From NCBI RefSeq assembly GCF_963259705.1, contig NC_081844.1, positions 35,157,341-35,221,340 on the forward strand: 64,000 nt of DNA, given 5' to 3'. The notes below the pieces were generated by a model. The model had not been told where the DNA came from and did not search any database. It saw only the letters and a list, made by a program, of their open reading frames with translations. A program made the position numbers and the translations under genes. The DNA is from Myotis daubentonii (Eukaryota; Chordata; Mammalia; Chiroptera; Vespertilionidae). Below are positions 23,491-35,217 of the stretch, piece by piece. Position 1 is the first letter of the stretch. The number at the start of each line of letters is the position of its first letter.

Positions 23491-24082
23491 TTAAGTTACA
23501 GCTTAGAGTGTTCCATGGGAATGACTAGGGTGGTGAAGGGTCCAGAAACTAACAGGAAAGAGAAGTGATTAGCCCAGAGCAGAGAGCACTCACGGGGACA
23601 TGATTTCTGAAAATACATCAAGGGCTGTCATGGGGAGCAGTGTTAGGTTATTTTTTAACTATCTGAGAGCGGGCAACTTCCATTCAATAAATAGAAGCTC
23701 TTATTCCCAGTTGAGCTGTCGGGATCCGAGTGTCCTGGCTGATGGCTTGATATTCCCCACATTCATTGTTTAACCAGAGCCTGGAAAATGTGTGCTGGGC
23801 AGAGGTATGCAGAGGTGTCTCCTGCATCAGGTGACTGGTTGGACACAATGATCTCTGATATCTCCTGCAAGTCTAACAGAGCCTTTACATCAGAAATTTC
23901 TCCACCTTGATAAAAAAAAAAAAATAGCTTACAACTGATTGCACTGCCTAGAATGTTTTGGCTGGGGGAAAGAAAGAACATTCCATGCATGCTTTTAATA
24001 TTAAGAATGAAGAACTGGAAACATTATATTCAATAAATAAGTAATAGCAATAATAAAGCTATTTCGGCTACATACAATGCCA

Positions 24083-24222
24083 GAAAGAGAGAAAAGAAGA
24101 TATAAGGGGAAAAAGATGAAGAGAAATTGAGAAAGAGTTATGGAGATAAAATAGAAGACAATAAATGAAAAAAGAGAGGGAGAAGAAAAGAGGAGGGAGA
24201 GAAGAGGAAGAGGAAGAGGAAG
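24083..24222. repeat. Polypurine tract
   Basis: Roughly 140 bp with very few pyrimidines on the plus strand, ending in GAAGAGGAAGAGGAAGAGG. Confidence 0.75.
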
Positions 24223-24439
24223 GAATCAGAGAATATAAAGTGATATAATATTTTTATTTTTCTTCCTGAAGCATTGGATACATATCATGGCTAGTGCAGA
24301 CTGTAGATTTTCTCTTTAAATTTAGATTTTATGTTTTTCAAAGATATGCATATATTTTAATAATCTTTAAAAAGAATCATATAGTTCTACAAAGCTTGTT
24401 ATGAAAGCAACAACTTCCTAATCTCTCGTACCCATATCC

Positions 24440-25385
24440 TAATTACCATAGACACTCATTTTCAATATTTTAACAATTACTTTTTATATTTATGTCCACA
24501 TTTCTAAGTAATACGGTTATGTTGCTACTTCTTGATTTTTTTCTTTTGTTTTATGCATTAGCCATTCCAACTATGGAGAAAAGAATTAACTTTATCTCCC
24601 ACTTCATACACATTCCTCCCCAAATCCTCCTCGTACAGCTATATCATGCTTTTGCTTTGATCATTTTTCAGTTTGATTTATCATGACTATATAAATACTC
24701 TTCACAGCCAAGCATGCAGTATGTTTTCTTCTACAACATTTTGATTTCCATAGAGTTATTACTGGTCTTGTTTTTGTTGTTGTTGTTGTTTGTGTAGTTT
24801 TTTTCTTTATCGCTAATTCTTTTCCAATATTCCTACCTCCGGCACCATTTGTATCTATCCCCTCTTGATATAGTCAAATACAACACATATTCTATCAATT
24901 TCTATTTCTGTAGACATCTCCCCCAGATTTTCTGATTTGCTTCATACTGGGTCAGTTGCTCTCTACATCTATTTTGTGCAAATAATGTAGAGATTTTTCT
25001 TCTTCACCTTAATCCTGTCTTGGGCAGGAGCCTCTGCTTTCTGACTGTCCTGCCTTTCTCTTTCTTAGCTCACTTCCCTGTTTGGATGAAGCACGTTAAT
25101 GGTGGAATGCATTTATAAGACCTTACATGTCTTGAAATGTCTTTACTTTTACCTTCATCCTTAACTGATAGTTTGAGATGTTTCCCCTCCAAACTTTGAA
25201 GGCATTCTACCAGTGTCCCCTGGTTTCAATGTGATGAAGTCCCAAACCATTCTTATTTCTGACCTTTATCTAGGACCGTCTTCTTGTCCTCTCTAGAAGT
25301 GTTTGAATTTTTCTCTGTAGCCACTGTTTCAAATTTTACAAAGATGAGTGTTGGTGTGAGTCAGTTTTTACGCATTATCCTAGGC
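24440..25385. mobile_element. Old LINE-like stretch
   Basis: A/T-rich sequence with motifs such as TTTGAAGGCATTCTACCAGTG and AAGATGAGTGTTGGTGTGAG, reminiscent of old L1 3' ends. It continues after the SPIN insertion at 25698. Orientation and limits are uncertain. Confidence 0.35.
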
Positions 25386-25697
25386 CAGCAGTTTGCCAAC
25401 CTGTGGGTTGCGACCCCTTTGGGGGTTGAACGACCCTTTCACGGGGGTCGCCTAAGACCATCAGAAAACACATATATAATTGCATATTGTTTTTGTGATT
25501 AGTCACTATGCTTTAATTATGTTTAATTTATAACAATGAAAATGCATCCTGCATATCAGATATTTACATTACGATTCATAACAGTAGCAAAATTACAGTT
25601 ATGAAGTAGCAGTGAAAATAATTTTATGGTTGGGGGTCACCACAACATGAGGAACTGTATTAAAGGGTTGCGGCATTAGGAAGGTTGAGAACCACTG
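25386..25697 (-). mobile_element. SPIN-type non-autonomous hAT element inside an old LINE-like stretch
   Basis: Reverse copy, 312 bp, flanked by TCCTAGGC and CCCTAGGC. The left end is mutated (CAGCAGTTTGCCAACCTG). The flanking sequence continues across the element, so it interrupted an older repeat. Confidence 0.88.
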
Positions 25698-27994
25698 CCC
25701 TAGGCACTCAAAATATTAAAAAAAAAAAAAAGTGGAGGACTAAAAAGCGATCTCAAAGTTCTGGGACATGGATGAGTCGTCAGCTTAGCTTCATGGGTGG
25801 GGTTATCTGGATGGGTTGTTTTATTAGGAAACTCTGGTGTTTGTCTCTAAGATTTTTTTTCTTGTTGTTGTATCATCTTCAGCCCTCTGTGTGGAGAGTC
25901 TAAGACAGACTGCCAGTGTTCTGGGAGCTGAAGGGGGAACGGGGGCCGGAAAGCGCTGTAGGTTGTGTGTCTCCTTCTCTGGACTGAGTGCGTTCAGCCA
26001 TGTCCCAGCACACACCGGCTCCCTGCCCTAAACATGCCACCGTGCGCCTCAGTGTGCAGACCGTGTCCACTGGGAATTTCGCACACGTAGGAAACAGGCT
26101 CATGAACCTCATTGTCTTTCTCTGGAAGCTCTCCGAGGCCCTTGAATGAGTAGAGGGAAGCTGCTGAGGGCCCAGACGAAAGGCAAATGGCCAGATCGCA
26201 GCCGGAGGTAGAGACTGAGCCAGGAAAACTACTCATGAGCAACAGCAGCCGTTCTGCCTTGGAGTCTCCAGGTCCCCATGTGTCACGTCAAAGATGAAGC
26301 CAGCGTGCCAGTAGGTACCATATCTATGTGGGCATAGTTGACTCCCCATTTGGTCACGTTCCTTGCTGCCCACTGCCACAGCAGATGGACAGGGAAAGCT
26401 CTTCCCCCTCATCTCCCTCCCCACCCCCCCTCCTCGGGGCCTGAAGTCCCAGCAGGTGCATCCTGGACCAGAGACTCTTCAAGATTCTGATGCTCTCTGA
26501 CTGTGGGTTTGATCGAAGGGCCCCTCCTTTAGAAGCCATCATCCCAGGGAGCAAGGTCTGTTTTCTCGCCTTCTCCTTCGAGGGGTCCCCTCTCCAGCCT
26601 CCTCCCCTGAGTTTGGGCACACCCTGAGCCTGTTCCACCGCACAGCTGGCCTTCAGGCTGGTGGCGTATCTCCAGAGGCCACAGGCACTTTGCCGAGGGG
26701 TGAAAGCCCAAGCATCCAGGTGCCGACGTGCCAAGCCCACACCCTCGGCCTCTCTGAGGCCTGGCAGCTTCCCGGGCTCCTCTGGTGTTGACATTCCAGG
26801 ATTCAGTTTAGCACATTCAGGCATGCAGACTCGTATGACTAGCACAGCTTGGCCCACATTCAAACCCCGCGCAGTCACTCCCACGCGTTCCCTTCCAGGC
26901 ACCAGGCCCTCTTGTGCCTCATCTGTTCTGATGGAAGGGGGAAGGGTACTTCTGTGGGAGCCAGGGGACCTGCCACTGGTGGGCAGTTGGAAGGAGATTG
27001 ATCCCTCAAGCAAACAGCAATTCTCTTAAAATTGCCAATGCGCTCTACATGGGAAGGAACTTTTGCAGGAACTCAACGTAGATGTAGAATAGAAAGGTGT
27101 GCCTGGTACCCCCAGGGCTGCTCCATTGTACAAATCCAGGGGGTGCCATTCACATGGCATTTGCTGGGAGTTGCACCCTGGAAGCTGCGTTGCCCTGACA
27201 CCGGCTGCTTCCTTCCTATGTTGTCATCCAGTCTCTGTGTCATTTGGGACACAGTGCTCTACCCCTCCGACAAACTTCAGGCTAGTCTCGTAGAATGTGA
27301 GAGCTGGAAGGGACCTTTGAGTACAGTGACAACATTATTAACCTCATTTTGGAGATGAGAAGGCTGTGGCCCGAAGAGCTGAAGTCATGGTGCAGGCATC
27401 CCAGGCCGAAGGGGCAGGACCTGTAGCCAGAGTCTTGATTGATCTTTACCTCTGCCCCCCAAAGAATGGCCCACGGGGGCAAGGGCAGCATCCCCAGCCC
27501 CGCCCCCAGCCCTGCTGAATCGGACCCTGCCTTTCAGCAAGGCTTTCTGGTGACCGGCCCATGCACACGAAACTTCCCAGCACCGGCCTTCACCACACCC
27601 AGAGAGAAACCATGGAGGCCGCTAAAGGTGCCCTTGTTTTCAGAATAACCGAGGCTCCCCCACTCTGAAAGGAAAAGGATCGATGATACTGTAAGGGCGG
27701 GAGGGGCAGGGCGGGGATGTGTGCCCTTTCCGAATCTGGTCACTGGAGAAGCTCACCTCTCCAGGTAGATGGCCTTGGGGGAGACATCTATTATCAAAAT
27801 AATAAGCACCGAATAGTCTAGTAAAAGAGTCTCAGGTGTAGAGAAATACATGCCCAAATACAACCCTCCATTGTCATCAATTACTGCTACCCACGGTTGG
27901 CGTGCCACCTGGGCGTGAGCAGGAATGTTTAACTTGCCCTCGATTCTTTCTCTGACACAGGTAGATCCCTAGTTCCCACAATTTTACCAGGTTT

Positions 27995-28210
27995 TCTTCT
28001 CTTTTAAATATATGTTTATTGATTTCAGAGAGGAAGGGAGAGGGAGAGATAGAAACATCAATGATGAGAGAGAATCATTGACTGGCTGCCTCCTGCATGC
28101 CCCACACTGGGATCAAGCCTGCAACCCAGGCAGGTGCCCTGACCAGGATCGAATCATGACTTCCTGTTTCATAGGTTGATGCTCAACCGCTGAACCATGC
28201 CAGTGAGGTC
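27995..28210 (-). mobile_element. VES-type SINE
   Basis: Minus-strand copy with near-perfect 10-bp duplications, TACCAGGTTT (27985-27994) and TACCAGGCTT (28211-28220). Confidence 0.85.
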
Positions 28211-28983
28211 TACCAGGCTTTCAAAAACTTCTTTCTCCTACAGCTTTTGATTTGAGAGAGGTGGGGGAAGGAGAGAGAGAGAGGGAGAGAATATGAGAAT
28301 CAATTGCCTTGGACTATGTCTCCCAGGCAGTAGTCATCAGCTTTCCTCCTACCAGCTTATACACAGCTTTTTTTGTCTTCTAGCTCGAGGCAAAAGCTGC
28401 CTTTTCCTCCACATGATGCCAAAAGACAAACATCCTGGTCACATAATTGGCCCCCTTTCCAGCAGCAATACCCCATATGTTTCTTCCAAGGAGGAAATAA
28501 CTGAAAGGACTTTTCTATAAACTATGCAGCAAGATTTGAAAATATTTGGAGCGGTTTTTATCTTGGAGGGTATCTAGAACACAGTCTTATCCAGATTTCA
28601 TGGATCATCATCAATTTTCTCTTTGTCCTTAATCAGATTAAACTGTGCGGTTGGGAAGAGGGGCGGGAGGCAATTGGATTATGACATAACTTAGACTGAA
28701 GACAAACTGGTGCAAATTCATACTGTCCTGGGTAATTCCTCTGGAATGGGGAGAAATGTGAAAGAAACGCATGAACCGCAGGTCAGTGGGTTGCATCGAC
28801 TGCGAGTGGGATAATGCTTCCAGAGAAAGTGAGCGGTCTCTTCTCAATCGTCCCTGTGACGTGGTGATGCTGATGTCGCTGTATTTTGATAATGACGCCT
28901 CATTTATCCGGTGGCGGCAGGTAAAGCAGTGCTTCGCAGACAACACATTCCCTTTTGTCATTAACACACTCAAGTGTGTGTGT

Positions 28984-29175
28984 TTTTAATCTTTATTGTT
29001 GGAAGTATTACATATGTCCCCTTTCTCCCCCCATTGACCTCTTCTAGCCCATCTCCGCCCCTGGCCTTCACCACCCTACTCTCTGTGTCCATGGGCTATG
29101 CATATATGCATACGAGTTCTTTGGTTAATTTCTTCCCACCCACCTACCCAACTCCCCCTTCCCTCTGAGACACAC
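28984..29175 (-). mobile_element. L1 3'-UTR fragment
   Basis: Shares CTTTATTG, TACATATGTC and CCATGGGCTATGCATATATGC-type sequence with the left part of the 19205 fragment. Confidence 0.55.
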
Positions 29176-29879
29176 AAGGTTTTATTTTTGCAAGTTGGGC
29201 GGTGTGCCAGCTAAAATGATCATTTATCTGCTTTCTGAAGTAGAGCTAATTGGCTAAAATGTAATAGTTTTAATGGATTAGAGCCACCATTTATGGCGAT
29301 TGTCAGTAACTGTGGAGGGATTCACCTGAACCCAGTCTCTGATGGAGTTCCCTGCCTAACTCTAGCCAGTCCTCACTTTCCCGGAAGATGGGTCTGTTGT
29401 GAGTAGAAGCCGTGTTGGAGTCCATGGGAACACTGCACAAGACTCTTGCTCACGACGTTAACCTCCTGAAAAGCCTCCCATGTGCCCCTTGATTCTGCCC
29501 TGGGTGTTCCAGCATCTCCTTCCCTTCTGGCCTCAGTCCGCCCTGCTCTCCTGAATCCATGTTAGCGTCAGCCTGTGCCTCTTACCAGGGCTCAGACTGT
29601 ACCCCAGCTCCTTCCCCATTTGTTCTGCTCTGCAGCATTGGGGCCCACCCCACCCTGACAGACCACTCTGGGTTGCATTCTTCAGGCAGTTAACAAACAG
29701 CCCCCCTGCCAGCGCCAGCTCTTAGGAACCTTCTCTGCTTTGGCTGGAGTTAAGGGCCACGGCTCCTGATAGCAACAGGGTAATTTCATTTGAGCAAAAC
29801 AAAGACTTAGAGGAGAAAGCCATGAACCCAACAGGATGGTAGTCCTCAGCCCTCATTTGGCCTCTGGGTTATGTAGGAG

Positions 29880-30335
29880 TGTGTTGCTTACTTTCCAACT
29901 ATTTGGAGATTTTCCAGATTTCTTTCTGTTATTGATTTCTAATTTAATTTCATGGTGGTCAGAGAATAGACGCTGTACGATTTCAGCACTTGTACGATTA
30001 TGAAGACTTGTTTTGTGGCTCAGGATATGGTCTGCCTCGGTAATGTTCCAAGTACACTAGAGATGGATTTGTACGCTGATGCTCTGCAGAGCGTGCTATC
30101 AATATTAGTTTATAAAGTTGGCTGGCATGTTGTTCCAGTCTTCTAGGCCCTTTCTGAGTTTCTCTACTTGTCCTATCCATTATCGAGAAGGGGTGTGGAA
30201 GTTTCCAAGTATAAATATGGAATTGGCTATTTCTCCTTTCGGTTCTATCAGCTTTTGCTTTGTGAATTTTGTGAAACTTCTTTTTTTATTAGTAGCATAA
30301 CTAGGATTGTCGTGTCCTCTTGATGAATGAACTGC
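29880..30335 (-). mobile_element. L1 ORF2-derived fragment downstream of NUGGC
   Basis: CATGGTGGTCAGAGAATAGA, AGACTTGTTTTGTGGCTCAG and AATGTTCCAAGTACACTAG match the antisense of L1 ORF2 in many mammals. It ends about 100 bp beyond the NUGGC poly(A) site. Confidence 0.65.
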
Positions 30336-30439
30336 TCTATCCATGCAATGGCTATGGAATCAAAATGAAATGAGGTTGCTCAGTCATCCACTTCTGCCAC
30401 CAGTAACAATCTGTTGAGTTTTATAGTGTATTTAAAGCC

Positions 30440-30543
30440 TAAACAGTTGGGAGATGGTTTTTATTAGATTTTACAAAACAGAAGTAATTCTCATTATTTG
30501 GCTCCAGGGTTGTCTCTCGTCCACTTGGTGCCAAGAATTAAAT
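30440..30543 (-). other. NUGGC: NUGGC 3' UTR (short, inferred)
   Basis: The stretch between the stop codon and the expected cleavage site after AATAAA is only about 100 nt and contains no recognised repeat. The 3' boundary is inferred from the usual 10-30 nt signal-to-cleavage spacing and not seen directly. An L1-derived stretch begins roughly 100 bp further downstream. Confidence 0.5.
30460..30465 (-). promoter_or_regulatory. NUGGC: poly(A) signal AATAAA of NUGGC
   Basis: On the minus strand AATAAAA occurs about 80 nt downstream of the NUGGC stop codon. It is the first canonical signal after the stop and lies in non-repeat sequence. Confidence 0.65.
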
Positions 30544-30683
30544 TTATGTTCTGGGGGGGCCAGCTTTGCTGGGGGACATTCTCAGGAGGAAGTCTTGCAT
30601 GCCTCTCCGCAGCACTGCGTTCTCGGCAACCTCCCGCAGGCTCCTGTGCAGCTTTTCCATCTCCTTGTACTCACTTTTGACGT
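30544..30683 (-). CDS. NUGGC: NUGGC terminal coding exon with stop codon
   Basis: The coding part is 140 nt including TAA. It completes a split aspartate and encodes VKSEYKEMEKLHRSLREVAE, NAVLRRGMQDFLLRM and SPSKAGPPRT. The first part is a charged helix; the last ten residues are a proline- and serine-containing tail. The acceptor is CTCCTCCGCAG. The stop is followed by a short A/T-rich 3' UTR with a canonical poly(A) signal about 80 nt downstream, so this is the true gene end rather than a truncation. Confidence 0.92.
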
Positions 30684-30970
30684 CTGCGGAGGAGCAGAAG
30701 GCACATAGCGGCAGTTAGCGTCCTGTTCACAAAGGTCCCCGGCAAACAGATCCCCTGGGAACCATGTTGTGACCTGAGTCACTGGTCCCAGCATGTGAGG
30801 GTCTGGGTTAAAGCTCGAAGATCAGATCGTCCAATAGGTTTGTTTTTACCGATAACCTGACCAAACCCAGCGTTCTTGCTCCTACCGTCAGGCTCATCTC
30901 AGCATAGGGGCCACTGTCAAATAACAAATCCTACCCGGGAAACAGGCCTGGGCTGGCCCTGGGTCTAGGG

Positions 30971-31206
30971 CAGTGATGGCGAACCTATGACACGCGTGTC
31001 AGAGGTGACACGCGAACTCATTTTTTTTGGTTGATTTTTCTCTGTTAAATGGCATTAAAATATATAAAATAAATATCAAAAATATAAGTCTTTTTTTTAC
31101 TATGGTTACAAATATCAAAACATTTCTACATGTGACACGGCACCAGAGTTAAGTTAGGGCTTTTCAAAATGCTGACATGCCGAGCTCAAAAGGTTCACCA
31201 TCACTG
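30971..31206 (+). mobile_element. hAT miniature element (GTGATGGCGAACCT ends)
   Basis: Inverted ends CAGTGATGGCGAACCT and AGGTTCACCATCACTG, flanks GTCTAGGG and GTCTGGGG. The body is A/T-rich. It lies in the NUGGC last intron, about 290 bp upstream of the terminal exon. Confidence 0.85.
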
Positions 31207-31389
31207 GTCTGGGGCCTCACAAGAGCTCAGCGGCAGGAGGTGCCGTGCCCACCGTATACTAAACTCCCCGAAGCCCTTCCCGGTCCCCCCTCTCCTCCCG
31301 GCCTCGCCTGCAGCCGTCCCCATGCTAAGTGGATTGGCTCTCCTGTGCCGTGAACTTGTCTAGGCTGTGGTGCCCGTGTCTGTGGTCAA

Positions 31390-31560
31390 GCATGATGTGG
31401 TGTTTCTGTGAGTGTGTTTTTGGATGAAATGTGCATTGAAACTGGTAGGCCTTGCGGAACGCAGGTTGCCCGCCTCATCTGATCACGGGAAGGCCCGACT
31501 GGAACAAAAGGCCGGCCTCTCTGAGCAAGAGGGTATCCCCTGCTTTATTTCTCTCCAGGG
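31390..31560 (+). mobile_element. MLT2-like LTR fragment
   Basis: GTGTTTTTGGATGAAATGTG and GACTGGAACAAAAGGCCGG correspond to the 5' half of the 11095 copy. Confidence 0.45.
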
Positions 31561-31990
31561 CACTGTCACCCTGTGGCCCCCTATCTTGTTTATAGTTTGG
31601 CTTATTGCCTGCCTTCTCCTCCACCCCCCTCATCCGCCCCCGGGCTGTAAGCTCTGTCAGCAGAGATTTTTGTCTGCACTGCTCACGGCTACATTCTCGA
31701 CACTAGGACACGGCCCAGCGCCGCGGTGGAGATGGTAGTTACTGTGGAGCGAAGCACACTGCCCAGTCTGACCAGCCAGGCAGCATTCCGAGCAGGGCGT
31801 TCAGAGCTCTTGGGCAGCTGCCACAGCGCTCCCTGCATGGGGTATATTTGCTGCTGATGGTCAAGGAAAGGACATGGTCTTAAATTACGACAGGAGCAAT
31901 TTATGTCAAACTCGGAACATTTCAGTGTGTGAGGCCTGGGCAGCTGAAGAACTTTGGTGAGTAGGAGTTCTTTAACGAAGGCACAGTTGG

Positions 31991-32259
31991 CCCCAGCTGG
32001 GTGGCTGAGTTGGTTGGAGCATCGTCCTGTACACCAAAAGGTTGTGGGTTCGGTTCCTGGCCAGGGCATATGCCTAGGTTGCAGGTTCGATCCCTGGTCG
32101 GGGTGTGTACAGGAGGCAACTGATCGATGTTTCTCCCATCATTTTCCTTCTCTCTCTTTCTCTCTCTCTCTCTGTCTCTCTCTTTCTCTCTCTCTCTCTC
32201 TGTCTCTCTCTCTCTCATCAATAAGAAAAACATATCCTTGGGTGAGGATATTTTTTAAA
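31991..32259 (+). mobile_element. VES-like SINE, ACCAAAAGG subtype, in NUGGC intron
   Basis: Plus-strand copy with ACACCAAAAGGTTGTGGG in the tRNA-like head and a long TC-rich end, flanked by perfect 13-bp duplications AAGGCACAGTTGG (31978-31990 and 32260-32272). It differs from the other SINE group in this window in head and tail. Confidence 0.88.
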
Positions 32260-32374
32260 AAGGCACAGTTGGATGACTGTAACCTTAGAACAGGTTTTTG
32301 TGAAGGCCTGGACAGAGGGTCATGAGAGAGTTCAATAAACCACATGGTGAGGGTGCGGTGTCTCCTTCCTGAGA

Positions 32375-33150
32375 TGCCGGGAGCCGGTCCATCCTTGCTG
32401 TTTCAAGGGACCTGGCATATATAGCATACGGTTCTTAATATGTTTGCTCACCTTCTTGGTGCTGTGTTTTAACCAAGGTCACCTCTCCGAGAAAGGTTGA
32501 ATCCCCAGGTAGGGATTTTCCCCTGAAGTTAGGGAGGGGATGAAACTCCTTAACTAAGTGCCAGGCGGGTAGTTAATCAATTTAACTACGAACAATCATG
32601 CTTAAGCTACATAATCTTTACTCCCTGGAATGGAGATAAGAAACGCCCTAACCTTTGTAATAGAAATTGACAGGATTAGAATCAACTGGTATAAATACAG
32701 ATGCAACAAGACAAAAACAGACAGAACTCAGAACACAGAACTTAGGACACAGGGCTTGGAAGACAGGACCAAGAGAGACAGAGCCTAGGCACAGAACCTA
32801 CACAGAACGTTCTCTAGAGACAGAAGAACTTCGCTGGAGAGAGCATGCCGGAGGATCCTGGACAGGGACTGGCCTCGGAGCCTGGAGGCGGAGCCTGGCG
32901 AGAGAGCATGACAGGGGATCCTGGACTGAACCTGACTGTGGAGATTGGCAGGAGAGCCTGACTAGAACCTGGTGACTGAACCTGACTGGAGAACCTGAGC
33001 AGAACCTCTCTGGAGATCGAGACCAGAACTTGGCTGGAGATCCTGGCTAGGCTGCTGATCAACTGAACACTGTCTCCGTGTCATTCCTTCTTCGCCGACT
33101 CCGTCCACACCTTTGGGGACCCCTGGACCTGCTGGGGCAGGACCCCGGCA
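32375..33150 (+). mobile_element. Solo LTR of a class II (ERVK-like) endogenous retrovirus
   Basis: 776 bp, starting TGCCGGGAGCC and ending GACCCCGGCA (seven-base inverted ends TGCCGGG/CCCGGCA), flanked by the perfect 6-bp duplication CTGAGA (32369-32374 and 33151-33156). A TATA-like TATAAATA lies near 32689. Six-base duplications are typical of betaretrovirus-like elements. No internal retroviral sequence is present, so it is the product of LTR-LTR recombination. Confidence 0.85.
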
Positions 33151-33620
33151 CTGAGAGAGCATTCGGAGTGAGCAGGACAGGTGTTAAGCAGTAGCGGTTG
33201 TGGCTTTTACTTTGGAAATAGCTCTGGCCACTCTCCCCCTGACACGCTCAGTGACACACATCAATGGCACCCGATGTCCTGTCTTTCCAGCAGGCACCCG
33301 TGCACATGGTTTCAAGTGTGAAAGGCACAACATAGACAGATGGCAAAGTAAATCTCCCACCCTCCCTGCCCCCCAGTTCCTTTCCTTAGAGGTAACCAGT
33401 GCGGCCAGTTTCTTGTGTATCCCGTGGAGATTTTTATGCAGGTACACAGGTGTTGCCTTTTTCTCTCTCACAAATGGCAACACACTACACACATTTTTCT
33501 TACTTTGCATTTACAATATATTTTTGAGATCGTTTCATGTGGCTACTGTACATCAGGCTACTTAATTCTTTGTGACAATTGCACAGCCCTCTGCTGGTTG
33601 TGTACCAAGTTACCATAACC

Positions 33621-33843
33621 CAGCGGTTCTCAACCTGTGGGTCGTGACCCCTTTGGGGGTCGAACGACCCTTTCACAGGGGTCGCCTAAGACCATCGGGA
33701 AACACATATATAATTACATATTGTTTTTGTGATTCATCACTATGCTTTCATGATGTTCAATTTGTAACAATAAAATTGGGGGTCACCGCGACATGAGCAA
33801 CTGTACTAAAGGGTTGCGGCATTAGGAAGGTTGAGAACCGCTG
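33621..33843 (-). mobile_element. SPIN-type non-autonomous hAT element, internally deleted
   Basis: Ends CAGCGGTTCTCAACCTG and GGTTGAGAACCGCTG with perfect CCATAACC duplications (33613-33620 and 33844-33851). Lacks the stretch between AACAATAAAA and TTGGGGGTCACC present in longer copies. In the NUGGC last intron. Confidence 0.9.
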
Positions 33844-33894
33844 CCATAACCAGTGCTCTGCTGATAGGTACTTCCCATTCTGATATCATAAGTT

Positions 33895-34065
33895 ACGGAT
33901 TTGAATGTGCCACTTGCCGGCTATGGATCCTGGGGCACCTTGTCTCATCTGCGTCTCTGTTCCTGCATCTGCGAAATGGAGCAATAACGTCTGCCTCTGA
34001 GGGCTGATGTGAGGGTTCGATGAGATGTTGAGCACGAAGCCCAAGGACCGTGCTGGGTCTCAGTG
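33895..34065 (+). mobile_element. MIR SINE
   Basis: TGTCTCATCTGCGTCTCTG, CATCTGCGAAATGGAGCAAT and GAGGGTTCGATGAGATG follow the MIR core. Confidence 0.65.
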
Positions 34066-34239
34066 GGGTTCCAGCAAAGGGTGGGGCAGTCATAGTTGTC
34101 TTCATTATCTCTGTTCCGTCCCCTGGAATTTCTTCCTAACTTAATTTATTTAAATCCAAGAAAGAGCCACCACACATGCAGGGGGCAGGGGGGTGTCTGC
34201 AAGATCATCACCCTTTATGCAAAGATTTTATGTATTTAC

Positions 34240-34330
34240 CTGCAAGCTCCTTGTAGAGACCATCCCCCTGGGATGAAGCAAGGGTCAGCATGGTGGCGAT
34301 ACTGCCCTTCACCTTCTCCGTGATTCCATG
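34240..34330 (-). CDS. NUGGC: NUGGC coding exon (HGITEKVK to YKELA)
   Basis: This 91-nt phase-0 exon encodes 30 residues, HGITEKVKGSIATMLTLASS followed by QGDGLYKELA, and one spare base. The acceptor is TCTTGTGCAG and the donor GCAG/GTAAAT. It joins the final exon through a split aspartate. The next intron carries the solo LTR and three recent transposable elements. Confidence 0.9.
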
Positions 34331-34552
34331 CTGCACAAGAAAGGATGGTCCTTCTGTTAGGATGGCACAGCCCACTGGAAAGGGAATCTTAGGAAAGGGG
34401 CCCCACCCAACTCCCCAATCTGAGTGTGCAGACTGGGGCTGCCCAAGTCAAAGTCAGGTCCAAGGCGGGCCACCTTAGAGCGCACAGAATGGCTCGGGAG
34501 TCATCAGGGCAACATCTCTGTGGGGTCCCACCTGTCTCAGCACCTCCTTTCT

Positions 34553-34635
34553 TTCTTTTTTTTTTTTTTAGGATCGTATTTCATGTTTATTGAATGTTGC
34601 AATGGGTTTAAATGTGGTATTAGAACTTACAAATG
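34553..34635 (-). mobile_element. 83-bp retrocopy of an mRNA 3' end
   Basis: On the minus strand the insert contains CATTCAATAAACATG, about 16 bp more, then a long A run. It is flanked by perfect 14-bp duplications AGCACCTCCTTTCT (34539-34552 and 34636-34649). Poly(A) signal, poly(A) tail and long duplications are the marks of L1-driven retroposition. The source gene is not recognised. Confidence 0.75.
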
Positions 34636-35217
34636 AGCACCTCCTTTCTAGCCTTTGCGAGGGGTTGTCCCTCCGTCTGGTGCTGACGGACCGAATCGGG
34701 ACCTAACAAGGCTGCATGGAAGTACGGGAGAGATCACAGCACCCGAAGCGACGGGAAAGAGGGAACGTGCGCTCACTGTCCACCGTCCTATCACGCATTT
34801 AGTCACGGGATGCGTGTTTATTGAGTACCCGCTTTGTGCGAGACACCAGCTGGCAATCCTGATTTTTCTTCCCAACTTTTGGACAAATATCTTCTTTGCT
34901 CCTCCCACTCCTTCTGTCATCTAAAACCATGTTCTCTCTTCCAACCAGCTCTTGCCTCCCTTTGAAAAATACCCGATTCTCTCCTCTAGTCTGACGAAGC
35001 CTAGTTTTGAACCTGGATCTTCTGATTCCAAGTCTTATGCTTTTCTCTTCAACATACCAGGCCTAAAACCCCAAGCTCCAGCCTCAGCTCCAGCTCTGAG
35101 CCTTAGCTAGTAACTTGGGTGTCAGCTCCCTTGTCCGTAAGGTCAGGGAATGGGGATGCTCTGTGGTCTTGCCCTATTTCAACTTCCTATACTTAACCTC
35201 ATTGAAGATACTTTTTT

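Larger units (their letters stand above)
12231..30434. other. SCARA5 5' intron/promoter and SCARA5-NUGGC intergenic region
   Basis: About 18 kb separates the first SCARA5 coding exon from the NUGGC poly(A) signal. It must hold the SCARA5 5' non-coding exon(s) and promoter, but I could not place them. Content: a local duplication (12541-12796 and 13961-14187), CA-rich tracts, hAT elements, an ERV-like LTR (21305-21602), L1 fragments (19205-19690, 28984-29175, 29880-30335), an older LINE-like stretch (24440-25385) and unique DNA. GC-rich unique blocks at 15830-16370 and 17871-17912 are candidate promoter locations only. Confidence 0.5.
30684..34239. other. NUGGC last intron
   Basis: Contains a hAT miniature element (30971-31206), an MLT2-like LTR fragment (about 31390-31560), a VES SINE, a complete solo LTR (32375-33150), a SPIN-type element (33621-33843) and a MIR. 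No additional exon is required by the reading phase, and none is seen. Confidence 0.7.

Noticed and set aside
31922..32345. Arginine/glutamate-rich frames
   Set aside because: Readings of the TC run at the end of a SINE; the same is true at 42314-42646.
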